DNA from: Cupriavidus necator
GTDB taxonomy: Bacteria; Pseudomonadota; Gammaproteobacteria; Burkholderiales; Burkholderiaceae
Assembly: GCA_022041995.1 (NCBI GenBank)
Contig: CP074381.1
Location: 186,001-250,000 of the forward strand
Length of the DNA stretch: 64,000 bases
Direction of reading: 5' to 3'
Shown: one piece after another, positions 43,239 to 51,208 of the stretch
How positions within the stretch are numbered: the first letter of the stretch is position 1
How the letters are laid out: every line of letters begins with the position of its first letter
The notes under the pieces: generated by a model
Database searches by the model: none
The model's input: the letters and a program-made list of their open reading frames with translations, nothing else
Told to the model about the DNA's origin: nothing
Position numbers and translations under genes: made by a program

Positions 43239-44260
43239 AGCGCGATCGGCCCAATACACTTGGCAAGGCGCTCCTTCGGTTCTTCCAGGAGTATCTGCCG
43301 AACCTGCGGGGAATGAGCCTTCACACGATACACGGCTATCGCGATGCCATTGTTCTATTCTTGCGCTTCGCTTCCGAACAGGCCGGGCGGCCTGTGGAGA
43401 ACCTGGATATGGCGGATTTCAATGCCGACCAGGTGATCGCATTTCTCGACTTCCTGGAACGCGAACGCGGTAATGGCATCTCGACTCGCAACGCCCGCCT
43501 CGCGGCACTGCACTGCCTGGCCCATTTCCTCGCCGGTGAGCATCCGGAACGCTTCGGTGAGTTACAACGCGTTCTCGGTGTTCCGTTCAAACGCGGCGCA
43601 ACGCAACATATGATCGAGTATCTGGAGGCCAACGAGGTCAAGGCGCTATTGAGCCAGATCGACCGTTCAACGCGCTCGGGCCAACGCGACTACGCGTTAT
43701 TCGCATTGATGTTCAACACCGGCGCACGCGTCCAGGAAGTGCTAGATCTGCGCCGATGCGATGTCCGGACGGAACCACCGTATCAGGTGAGGCTGCTGGG
43801 CAAGGGCGGAAAAGTCAGAATCTGCCCGATCTGGGCTAACACCGCCTCGCTATTGCGCAATCTGTCGCAGGCACTGCCGGATATCCAGGACAGCCAGGCC
43901 ACGCTGTTTCGCAATGAACGAGGAGCAAAACTGACGCGCTTTGGAGTCCGATATCTTCTCCGCAAGTATGTCGCGAGAGCAGCCACGACTGTTGGCACCT
44001 TGCCCAGCAAGCACATTCATCCTCATTCGGTGCGGCATAGTACTGCTGTCGCGCTTCTGAAGGCTGGCGTTGACTTTGCCACCATCAGCCAATGGCTCGG
44101 GCATGCGAGCCTGAACACTACCATGGTGTACGCGCGGGCCGACCTCGACCTCAAGCGACAAGCGTTGACGCAGGTTTTTCCGGATGTCCTGGCAGAGCAG
44201 GCACCGGGACGTCTTGTGCTCGGATCTGCCGATCTCCTCGGATGGCTGCGTCGTCTTTGA
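43235..44260 (+). CDS. ritC: RIT tyrosine recombinase C
   Basis: 341 residues from ATG 43235 (MKRDRPNTLGKALLRFFQEY). Box I is FNTGARVQEVLDLRRCDV; the second conserved region is HPHSVRHSTAVALLKAGV; the end is WLGHASLNTTMVYARADLDL with the nucleophile Tyr. It looks intact, so the whole trio may be functional. The preceding ribosome site GGAGG lies inside ritB. Confidence 0.9.
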   Translation: MKRDRPNTLGKALLRFFQEYLPNLRGMSLHTIHGYRDAIVLFLRFASEQAGRPVENLDMADFNADQVIAFLDFLERERGNGISTRNARLAALHCLAHFLAGEHPERFGELQRVLGVPFKRGATQHMIEYLEANEVKALLSQIDRSTRSGQRDYALFALMFNTGARVQEVLDLRRCDVRTEPPYQVRLLGKGGKVRICPIWANTASLLRNLSQALPDIQDSQATLFRNERGAKLTRFGVRYLLRKYVARAATTVGTLPSKHIHPHSVRHSTAVALLKAGVDFATISQWLGHASLNTTMVYARADLDLKRQALTQVFPDVLAEQAPGRLVLGSADLLGWLRRL

Positions 44261-44350
44261 GGATTTTGTTATGTGAAGCGCGAAGCGGCTGATCCCAATC
44301 TCCACTGGACTCGAGCTTCGTAGCTTCACATATCGGAGTGCTTCACATTA

Positions 44351-44382
44351 GTCAATTAACGTTGCGCATAACGTTAATTGAC
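44351..44382. repeat. Perfect palindrome at the right end of the RIT element
   Basis: GTCAATTAACGTT (44351-44363) and AACGTTAATTGAC (44370-44382) are exact inverses around GCGCAT. It sits outside the terminal inverted repeat at one end only and ends in the ATTGAC also found left of the element. It may be a recombination or hairpin-forming site of the trio. Confidence 0.8.
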
Positions 44383-44861
44383 GAAGCCCAGGAGATGGCT
44401 GTGCCGGCCCTCTCGGAGCTGCGCCTGCTCGCGCAGGCACGCTTCGACTCGCAATTGCTGCTGTGCGTGGTGCTTGCCGGCGACGCCCGCCTGCCGGAGA
44501 AGTTCAGCCGCGAGGACCTGATCCCGCTGGGCAGCCGCATCCGATGCCGCCTGGCGCTGGAGAGCGCAAGCATCGACGAGCTGCAGGCTTGCCTGGACCA
44601 CCTGCTGGCCGCCGCTGGCAACGCCACGCTGATGACCACACCATTACGCCAGACCCTGTGCGAACACGCCGCCGGCAATTACCGCATCCTGATGAATCTG
44701 GCCGGCGAGCTTCTGGCCCAAGCCGCGCAGCGGGAGCTGCCGCAGATCGACGAGAAGCTCTATCTGGAGATCTACAGCGCAACCCAGAGCCGCCGTGCCA
44801 GGCGGTGAGTGGCGTCGTTGGCCATCACCGCCACGTTCATCAATACGACCAAGACATCAGC

Positions 44862-45077
44862 ATGACCTTCCACCAGCCATCCGGCATCACCCAGGGATTG
44901 CCCCTGTTCATCGACGCCAACTGGACGCCCGCGCAGGCCTGGGCTGTGATCGAACTGCTCGACGATCTGCGCGACCGTCTGCTTGCACACTATCAATTGG
45001 CTTTGGCCGAGTGGCTGGCCGAAGATCGGCAGGAGCGTCCTGATGGCCTTGGCGATCTCGCCGATAACGACTTCTGA
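44862..45077 (+). CDS. Small accessory protein of the DDE transposon
   Basis: 71 residues from ATG 44862 (MTFHQPSGITQGLPLFIDAN), helical and acidic at the end (WLAEDRQERPDGLGDLADND). It follows the ATPase by 53 bp and precedes a terminator, so it is the last gene of the transposon. Function unknown. Confidence 0.6.
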   Translation: MTFHQPSGITQGLPLFIDANWTPAQAWAVIELLDDLRDRLLAHYQLALAEWLAEDRQERPDGLGDLADNDF

Positions 45078-45083
45078 TCCAGC

Positions 45084-45110
45084 AACAAGGGGCCCGTCGG
45101 GCCCCTTGTT
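45084..45110 (+). terminator. 12-bp hairpin terminator after the transposon operon
   Basis: AACAAGGGGCCC (45084-45095) and GGGCCCCTTGTT (45099-45110) pair fully around GTC, seven bases after the last stop codon. The 3' arm ends CTTGTT, giving a short U-rich tail. Confidence 0.75.
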
Positions 45111-45477
45111 CCATCAATGCCGTCGCTCCACATCTGAACCTCCGCGTTTGATCGCCACGTCCATCAGCATCACCCGACGACCTGCAACATTGGCGATGGA
45201 CCAGACCGCAGCCACCCATCATTTACCGTGCCCGTGCGCCCATCGAATCCCGTGCTCACGCACACATGTGCCGCAAAGGCTGAAAGGAATGTCGGCGCTT
45301 GTCCGATATGGCGGCCATGGTGAGGTGTCTGGGGCGCATTTCATGTATTGGGTGACATACACCGGTTGTGTACGGAACAACCACATGGGTAACAACCGAG
45401 TTCACTCACATGGGTAACCCTTTGAGACTTAGATAGCGCTTACGCATCTGCGATCAGGTCGCCCCGTTGGCTCGCCC

Positions 45478-45640
45478 CTACGCATCAAGCTCTTCAGGCG
45501 CTGCATCCGTCAGCACGATTCGCGCTGCCTTCATGTTTCCCCGCAGATGGTGGACGGCGGCAAGAACGGCACGTACGCGATGCGCGTACCGGCCAGCTCT
45601 TCCGTCAGCGCATCGACCGGTGTCGTGGCATTCCGCTCGT
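45478..45640 (-). pseudogene. Internally deleted aldo/keto reductase fragment
   Basis: On the minus strand VDALTEELAGTRIAYVPF is followed closely by HLRGNMKAARIVLTDAAPEE. In intact reductases these segments are some 50 residues apart, so the middle is missing. It is related to the reductase at 31.2-32.0 kb but differs in sequence. It sits right beside the transposon end. Confidence 0.65.
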
Positions 45641-45829
45641 CTGGAGCCGGCGCAAATTCTAACGGCCTCTGAGTTCGAAAGAAGGAACAAATTTAAGGAT
45701 CGGCCTATGGATGCACCAACTAACGTTGGGTACATCTTGGCATTGGCAAGCGCGGTCTTAGCGATGGGAGCGGATTGAAGCCCAAGGTAGAGCGAGTCAC
45801 CGCGGCCACGGTGCCTTTGGCGTCTGCAT

Positions 45830-46300
45830 ATGCATGGTGCACGCAGGGGCGGATTCGGACTCAATTCAGTTGTTAGAGGTGAACAGTTGAGCAGCTCTCA
45901 TTCGCGCCTGCGGTCTTGCGGGCACGTTCTCCATACCTCGCCGGACCTTTACATCCTCGTTCGCTATCAGCCAAAGACAGATACGCCGAACTACTGCCGC
46001 GTGTCATGTGAATACATAGACCACGAGAACCCGGGCGAGGGAAATGGCATGTCTGTCTATCTCTCTCCATTCGATGCCTACATCGCTGCCGCGTTCCTCT
46101 CCAAACCGGGCGAGCAGTATCACGCCATTCCTGCTTATGAGTTTGACCCGCGAGAGCTCATTGGGGACAACGGCGGCAGGCTGCATTACTTCCTGCATTG
46201 CGGATGGGGGCGAGTGACCGGAAACTGGTTACTCGGCGAAAGGGAGGCCTTGTTGGCTTATACGGCATGGATACAGTCAGGGTATCACCTGAAGCCGTGA
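45830..46300 (+). CDS. Hypothetical protein of the PAAR/effector module
   Basis: Up to 156 residues; the first 40 look unconserved and the start is unsure. The core (MSVYLSPFDAYIAAAFLSKP, YHAIPAYEFDPRELI, LHYFLHCGWG) resembles small proteins I associate with PAAR-linked effector loci. It overlaps the next gene by 34 bases. An adaptor or immunity-like role is possible. Confidence 0.55.
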   Translation: MHGARRGGFGLNSVVRGEQLSSSHSRLRSCGHVLHTSPDLYILVRYQPKTDTPNYCRVSCEYIDHENPGEGNGMSVYLSPFDAYIAAAFLSKPGEQYHAIPAYEFDPRELIGDNGGRLHYFLHCGWGRVTGNWLLGEREALLAYTAWIQSGYHLKP

Positions 46301-46581
46301 ATGCCGTCGACTTGAATATCAACGGCAAGGACCTCGCGCACTATGGCCGGATGCGAGAAAGGGCGGGGCTGTTTGCGCACTCCGAATGCCATGGCCGGGT
46401 ATTGGCTCTTGACGAGCGACAACGCATGCAGCATGTTGCGCAGGCCATCGAATCGATGCCCGGCACGATCCCGGTGGGCTGCGATATCAACCAGATGGCG
46501 ATGTACGATTTCGATGCTGCGCAATGGCATTTCGTCCCCATTGAAGTCTTCACTTCCACCACGGACAGCATGGAGCCGTAA
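46267..46581 (+). CDS. Hypothetical protein upstream of PAAR gene
   Basis: 104 residues from ATG 46267 (MDTVRVSPEAVNAVDLNING). Mixed alpha/beta look, no signal peptide and no known motif. It overlaps the preceding gene, and its stop overlaps the PAAR start (TAATG), so all are translationally coupled. Confidence 0.55.
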   Translation: MDTVRVSPEAVNAVDLNINGKDLAHYGRMRERAGLFAHSECHGRVLALDERQRMQHVAQAIESMPGTIPVGCDINQMAMYDFDAAQWHFVPIEVFTSTTDSMEP

Positions 46582-47141
46582 TGCCCGATATTCGCTACGC
46601 ACTTCGAAATGGGGACAAGACCAGTACAGGAGGAACGCTTATCGCCACCGGCCATAGCATGTTTCATCATGGTGTGACCATAGGTGTGGAAGGCGACTAT
46701 GCGACCTGTCCGGCCTGCAAGGCTGGCGGGCCTGTGATGAACGACTGCGACCCATCGTTCAACATACACGGGAAGCCGCTTCTGGTAAGCGGTGCCCGTG
46801 TCTCTTGCAAGTGCGCTACGCGGCCGCTGGTCATACACTCGCAATCCGATTTCAGGATCGAAGTGAACCGAGTAGGTCAGTACGCGTCGCCGCCAAACTC
46901 GGCAGGGTTGAGTTCTGGCGTAGCTGCGGCTAGTCACGACACGCAAATCATTGAGCAGTACTACGAGCTTGTTGATGCCGACACGGGACAGCCTGAGTCC
47001 GGCTATCGATATGACCTGTTCATTGAGCATCAGTTGGTTACCCGGAATGCCGGACTTGCCGGGACAACCGCAACAGTGCGCGGCGATGTCGAGGTGCGCA
47101 TCGTCATGTGGCTGGATAAGACTGGCGAAGCACGAGCATGA
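46581..47141 (+). CDS. PAAR-domain protein (type VI secretion spike tip)
   Basis: 186 residues. The PAAR part (NGDKTSTGGTLIATG, HGVTIGVEGDYATCPACKAG, PLLVSGARVSCKCAT) holds the Cys/His residues that bind zinc at the spike tip. A ~90-residue C-terminal extension (QIIEQYYELVDADTGQPESG) resembles the TTR-like extension that carries effectors. Its stop overlaps the effector start by four bases. No other T6SS gene is in the window. Confidence 0.87.
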   Translation: MPDIRYALRNGDKTSTGGTLIATGHSMFHHGVTIGVEGDYATCPACKAGGPVMNDCDPSFNIHGKPLLVSGARVSCKCATRPLVIHSQSDFRIEVNRVGQYASPPNSAGLSSGVAAASHDTQIIEQYYELVDADTGQPESGYRYDLFIEHQLVTRNAGLAGTTATVRGDVEVRIVMWLDKTGEARA

Positions 47142-47757
47142 CAGATTCTTCCAAGCTTACTTCGGAGGAGCGCTTGCTGGCAGCCATTGCCTATGGCGAG
47201 TCCTCAACGCGCGACCAATATGAAGAGATGGCGGCGCTGGCAAGCGTTATGGTTCGTCAAATGAAGGCGCGCGGTTATTCATCTATTGATGCCTTCACAT
47301 CAAAGGATAAGAACTTCTCCTTTGTGAGAACAGATGGCAACGCGCGCTATGCCAAGTTGATGAAGTCCTCGGAAAAGGATGTTGAGAAGAGTTCAGCCAT
47401 GTCGGATGCGGTTAAGGCAGCGAGAAATGCTCTTTCGGGAGGCGTGGACTACTCGAACGGCGCGTACTTTTGGGACGGAGCAGACATCAAGTCAAACTAC
47501 AAGAATCATGCGAAGGTGAAGTCGGGCATTCACATCACAGATCCCTCTCACAATATCTACGGAATCAGTGGGTCAGAGAAGACGAAAATTCTGTATAAGG
47601 CCGTTAAGAAGAAGGTCAACGGACAAGTCAAGACTGTAAGGGAGGAGGTGGGGCGCTACTCCTGGGTCTATGAGTCTACCGCCGGTGTGGGGGAACGATC
47701 TTTTGGCGCTATGGCCAAGACTGGGTCGCTGTCACTCGCGCCAGGGAATACAAATGA
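47138..47757 (+). CDS. Probable cell-wall-hydrolase-type T6SS effector, frameshifted as read
   Basis: The N-terminal part (EERLLAAIAYGESSTRDQYE, SIDAFTSKDKNFSFVRTDGN) resembles SleB/muramidase-like hydrolases with an early Glu. As read, the frame runs to 47866, far into the next gene. One extra base in the G5 run at 47689-47693 instead gives a natural end, FWRYGQDWVAVTRAREYK, whose stop overlaps the next ATG. That 206-residue form is much more likely. It sits between PAAR and a secreted immunity candidate. Confidence 0.65.
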
Positions 47758-48305
47758 TACGAACGGCTCTCATGCTTCTTCTCCTCGCGCTTTCGGTTTC
47801 CGCTCACGCGGAACAGGTGCCCGAGGACATCATCGACAGTTGCCTACTATTCGACAGATCGTCTGACTCTTCGATCTCGATCAGCCCAATTGAAGGGGAT
47901 GCGAATCTGATGGACGAGGTTACTATGGCCGGCTACCAGCTGTTTATCCCTGGCGGTGACAGCAACAAGCTCCGGATTGGCTATGCAACCAGTAAGCGCG
48001 GGAACAATGACTATATTTTCGTCGGGGCGCGTCGCGGATTCATCATGCGAGCGGTCGCCGTGGGAAAGCCTCAGCCCTCAAGAGTTGAGGAACCGAGCCT
48101 TGCCGCCTACGCTGTGCTGCGCCAGCGTGGGCAGCGATATGTGTGTGTGATGGAAAGCAGCGGAAACGGCAGCGCCGCTTTCGTGAGGTCAGCCTTCGTG
48201 GGGCGAATCCCGCGGTCGAAGAACGCTACGTTGAAGCTCTTTTACAAGGTTGCAGACGTGAAGAAGTTCAAGGCATTCAATGAGGGGCCGAAACAGATGC
48301 CTTGA
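47754..48305 (+). CDS. Secreted protein, probable periplasmic immunity protein
   Basis: Start at 47754, with AGGGA upstream, gives 183 residues beginning with a clear signal peptide (MIRTALMLLLLALSVSAHA). The mature part is not a family I know (GYQLFIPGGDSNKLRIGYAT). Its position right after a wall-targeting effector, and export to the periplasm, fit an immunity role. This is inferred from context only. Confidence 0.65.
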   Translation: MIRTALMLLLLALSVSAHAEQVPEDIIDSCLLFDRSSDSSISISPIEGDANLMDEVTMAGYQLFIPGGDSNKLRIGYATSKRGNNDYIFVGARRGFIMRAVAVGKPQPSRVEEPSLAAYAVLRQRGQRYVCVMESSGNGSAAFVRSAFVGRIPRSKNATLKLFYKVADVKKFKAFNEGPKQMP

Positions 48306-48356
48306 ATTTTCGGATGCTGTTCACGGCGGCGCCGGCCGTTGCCTGCCGAGCCCGCA

Positions 48357-48553
48357 TCAAGCTCCCGTGATCTCCCCGAATCCTACCTTCCGGGCAGTCC
48401 TCACCGCCCGCCGTACATGGAAATCGCTGGTCGTCGCCACAATGGGATCGGTGGCGGCCACGCCCTGCTCTTCAAGCAACCGCTGGCTGAACACCAGGTT
48501 TTTCTCCGTGCTGGCACTACGCCCTTCCCGGATCACCCTGCCTGCTGCGACCC
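48357..48553 (-). pseudogene. C-terminal fragment of a YdcF/DUF218 protein
   Basis: On the minus strand GRVIREGRSASTEKNLVFSQ is followed by RLLEEQGVAATDPIVATTS and DFHVRRAVRTARKVGFGE. This matches the core of the YdcF-family protein at 36.3-37.2 kb, about 65 residues only. The rest of the gene is absent, so it is a partial duplication remnant. Confidence 0.75.
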
Positions 48554-48611
48554 GCGGTGCAGATTGCTCGATTCAGTGTAAGAAAGGTTCGACAGCGAGC
48601 GGCATTGGACC

Positions 48612-49058
48612 CTACCCCATCGCATATGTCACCAGGTAGAGCGATGCCGTGCCTACAACGAGTAAGGCCAGCAATTGGGCGAGGCGCCTCGACGAAGCGT
48701 CACAAGTTCTCCAGCCCACCGCCGCGAACACAATGGATGGCCCCAGAAAGTAGAGGTAGAGCAAGAGTGTGTACCAGGCAGGCACAGTACAAACGCCCAC
48801 CTCCCAGCAACCCTCCAGGTTTTGAAAACCCCAGCCGAGACCGAGTCGAAAGCTCATTCGACTTCCGATCCAGCAGGCGGCCCAAGTGGTCGCCGCACCC
48901 GCTAGGCAGAACGCAGCGACAGTGTAGGCGCGTCTCATTTGATTTCCCAAAACAGGATCGGTAGCTCTCCCCAGATCAGAGTAGAAGGGAGACGAGTTGA
49001 TTCCGAAAATAAAGCACCCGACATTTGCGGCCATCCCTGCTGCGCCACTGACAGTCAT
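48612..49058 (-). CDS. Multi-pass membrane protein, unknown
   Basis: 148 residues with about four hydrophobic segments (AAGMAANVGCFIFGI, YTVAAFCLAGAATTWAACWI, LLLYLYFLGPSIVFAAVGW, LLALLVVGTASLYLVTYAMG). No family recognised and no clear ribosome site. The membrane pattern is regular enough to favour a real gene. Confidence 0.5.
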   Translation of the reverse strand: MTVSGAAGMAANVGCFIFGINSSPFYSDLGRATDPVLGNQMRRAYTVAAFCLAGAATTWAACWIGSRMSFRLGLGWGFQNLEGCWEVGVCTVPAWYTLLLYLYFLGPSIVFAAVGWRTCDASSRRLAQLLALLVVGTASLYLVTYAMG

Positions 49059-49196
49059 CCTCGACCCGTTCCAGAGGTTGATATGGCCGCTATGGTCGGT
49101 CCAACTTCTCGATCCACGGCGGTTGGGTACCCGGATCCATCGGCTGTATCGATTTGACGAGTTCGATGGATAGCTTCATCGGTGAGTTTATCTCCT

Positions 49197-49532
49197 ATGC
49201 AAAGGACATGGACGTCGCGGTCACGTATTAAGTGGGTGGCGACCGGCGTGCTTCTCGCGACGATGGCAATCGTCGCGATTGACGCCTGGCAGGCATGACA
49301 TTCACCGCAGCACTATCCATTTGGCGCAGAAGGGCCTGTGGCAAATCTCTGGGCGTACCAGTCGCAGCCACACTACCTGATTGCATCCGGGCTCGCGCTC
49401 GCCGCCTGCGGCATCGCGATGATGGGAATCTGGTTACGCCACGCACCGAGACGGCTTCGTTGGCTCTGTGTTGCGCCGCTTCTCGCCATGGTGGTGCTTA
49501 CGGTCTATGAGTGGCTCATCGCGTTCGAATGA
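49197..49532 (+). pseudogene. Small membrane protein gene with an in-frame TGA
   Basis: From ATG 49197 the frame reads MQRTWTSRSRIKWVATGVLL and AIVAIDAWQA, hits TGA at 49296-49298, then continues in the same frame as HSPQHYPFGAEGPVANLWAY and two more hydrophobic segments to 49532. Reading the TGA as Trp restores a 111-residue three-TM protein. Either a nonsense change has broken it or only the 3' part (GTG at 49338) is used. Confidence 0.5.
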
Positions 49533-49849
49533 AAACGCAACTCGACACCACCAACCCGTTCGATGTCGCGCTGTGGTACCTCGCTCGCCTTTCGGGCGCG
49601 ATCGGCGGGGATTTGTCCATCATGTGGAAAATGCGAAAAATGAAACAATTATTATGATCGCTTGATATGGAAGAAGAAATGGACTACTTACGAAGGTACG
49701 TCCCGCCTGGGCTGCTCTGCAGCGGCACCGTGGGAGAGAGCGACGTGCGAGGGTGCTCATAGGGAGAGGCCTCTCATGCACGGACCATCTTGTTAGCGTC
49801 GCCGGAACGCTATTAGCCGGTTTCATTCAACAGTGGGAGGCTATTGAAT

Positions 49850-50416
49850 ATGTCATCTTTCTCGCGCGTCTTCGTCGTGCTTCTTGGTGCGGCTGGACTT
49901 CTTTCCGCCTGCGGAAAATCTGATCAGGCTAAATCCCCGCCTGTGGCGCCGGCGGTGAGTACTTCGCAGGAACCAGCCGCTGACAGTGGTGTGAAACGCG
50001 TTGAGGTGCGTCCCACAGATCCGTCACCGGCCCAGGCCGCACCGCAACGGGCTGCTATTCAGACCCAACCGGGGCCAAAGGGCTCTCAGGTGGCCCTCAA
50101 CAAGGTCGCTGTGACTGGCGATATCATGACCGTCCAGCTCACCTTCACGGCCGACAAGGGCGGGACGGAATACGTTCCACTGAATGAAGTCAGCGTGATC
50201 GACGACGCCACCGCGCAGCAGATCGGTGTGCTCAGGGACAATGCGGGTAACTGGCTGGCCTCCCCGCTCCAGGGCAAGGATCGTGTGAACATCAACCTGT
50301 ACAGTTCGCCCGCGATCGTGTGGTTTAAATTTCCCGCGCCGCCCGCCACGACCAAAACAGTGTCGATCAATATCCCGACCGTGGGGCCGTTCGATGGCGT
50401 ACCGGTGACGCGATGA
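49850..50416 (+). CDS. Lipoprotein, unknown function
   Basis: The ATG at 49850 has GGGAGG nine bases upstream and gives 188 residues. The lipobox is in LLGAAGLLSACGK. A Pro/Ala/Gln-rich linker is followed by a beta-rich domain (VALNKVAVTGDIMTVQLTFT). It is outer- or inner-membrane anchored. It precedes an OmpA-like gene by 25 bp, probably one operon. Confidence 0.75.
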   Translation: MSSFSRVFVVLLGAAGLLSACGKSDQAKSPPVAPAVSTSQEPAADSGVKRVEVRPTDPSPAQAAPQRAAIQTQPGPKGSQVALNKVAVTGDIMTVQLTFTADKGGTEYVPLNEVSVIDDATAQQIGVLRDNAGNWLASPLQGKDRVNINLYSSPAIVWFKFPAPPATTKTVSINIPTVGPFDGVPVTR

Positions 50417-50441
50417 CGCTCGCGATGGCATCGCCACCCTG

Positions 50442-50978
50442 TTGGTCAGGCGCCGGTCCTTGGGGGCCGCACTTCTTGTGGCGGCTATCACCGTCTCCTC
50501 GCCGGCGACGGCGGCTCCGGATCAGCTTCCGGCGCCAGGGAAGCTTTCCGCCAACGTCAGCGGCCTGAACGCGACCCGAAGCGATCTGGTTGTACGCGTC
50601 ACCGATACTGCAACTGTCGTCGACCTGCAGGCGGACACCCTCTTTGCATTCGATAGTGCGGACCTGGATCCCAAGGCGGCTGACAATCTCCGCAAAGTTG
50701 CTGATTTGGTCCGCGCGGGCGGACAAGGTGCGGTGGAAGTGATCGGTCACACGGATGCTAAAGGGACCGATACCTATAACCAGGCGCTGTCAAAACGACG
50801 CGCCGAAGCGGTGGCGGCGTGGATGCGCAAGCAGGTCGGCGTGGGGCAGCGTGAGTTCGTCGCTTCGGGCAAGGGGGCGGCGGCCCCGGTCGCGCCCAAC
50901 GTCCGCCCTGATGGCAGCGATGATCCTGCTGGTCGCGCTAAAAATCGGCGTGTTGAAGTGATTATCCCCCGCACCTGA
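50442..50978 (+). CDS. OmpA-family peptidoglycan-binding protein
   Basis: 178 residues. A signal peptide (LGAALLVAAITVSSPATAAP) precedes a short linker and a C-terminal OmpA domain: LFAFDSADLDPKAADNLRKV, VEVIGHTDAKGTDTYNQALS and RRAEAVAAWM. The Asp and Arg that bind diaminopimelate are present. As read the start is TTG 50442. An ATG at 50413 overlapping the lipoprotein stop would be in frame if one base is missing in between. Confidence 0.85.
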   Translation: MVRRRSLGAALLVAAITVSSPATAAPDQLPAPGKLSANVSGLNATRSDLVVRVTDTATVVDLQADTLFAFDSADLDPKAADNLRKVADLVRAGGQGAVEVIGHTDAKGTDTYNQALSKRRAEAVAAWMRKQVGVGQREFVASGKGAAAPVAPNVRPDGSDDPAGRAKNRRVEVIIPRT

Positions 50979-51208
50979 AGCCTGCCGCCGGCCTGGCCTG
51001 GCCAGATGCGTCCGGCAGCGGCCACCCTGAACCCGCGCTACACGGGCGCAGCGTTCGAGCGCCTGTGCGACAGTGGCCGTGATGAAGCGACGCATCCCTT
51101 CATGATGCTGCCGTTCAAGGCGGCGCCGGCCGTTGCCTGCCGAGCGCCGCGCTTGAATGAGAGCCAGCACCACTTCGTGCGACGGCAGTGTTCTCGCCTT
51201 ACAGCCCT

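Larger units (their letters stand above)
40893..44382 (+). mobile_element. RIT element (three tyrosine recombinases), 3490 bp
   Basis: Three overlapping tyrosine-recombinase genes are enclosed by inverted repeats: left GACTAATGTGGAGCACTCCG (from 40890) and right, read inward, GACTAATGTGAAGCACTCCG (from 44353). The hexamer ATTGAC occurs before the left end (40887-40892) and at the right boundary (44377-44382), where it also ends a palindrome. This is the recombinase-in-trio architecture, described from Cupriavidus and other bacteria. Confidence 0.9.
40485..44808 (+). pseudogene. ExeA/TniB-like AAA ATPase interrupted in Walker B by a RIT element
   Basis: The 5' part (40485-40892) has Walker A HGDPGCGKSVTLRLL and ends at RRCVLLID. 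The 3' part (44383-44808) resumes with EAQEMAVPALSELRLLAQAR. Joining them rebuilds LLIDEAQEM, a complete Walker B, and a 277-residue protein in one frame. The insertion therefore splits the catalytic Asp-Glu pair exactly and kills the ATPase. Before that it would have served the overlapping transposase as a target-choice partner. Confidence 0.9.
38252..45446 (+). mobile_element. Multi-gene DDE transposon with ExeA-like ATPase (carries a nested RIT element)
   Basis: Four plus-strand genes form it: a Cys-rich accessory protein, an rve/Mu-type transposase, an ATPase and a 71-residue protein, closed by a terminator. Candidate ends are TGTGCATAAGC (38252-38262) and its imperfect inverse GCTTACGCA (45438-45446), with two CACATGGGTAAC direct repeats (45382-45393, 45407-45418) just inside the right end. 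The ends are my best guess. The gene content is firm. It would be about 3.7 kb without the RIT insertion. Confidence 0.55.
48313..51145 (+). repeat. Direct repeat of ~39 bp at 48313-48351 and 51104-51145
   Basis: Both copies contain GGCGGCGCCGGCCGTTGCCT followed by GCCGAGC and are preceded by GATGCTG...GTTCA. The second copy has three extra bases. Each copy lies just past the 3' end of a gene. The span given covers both copies; the sequence between them is unique. Confidence 0.6.
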
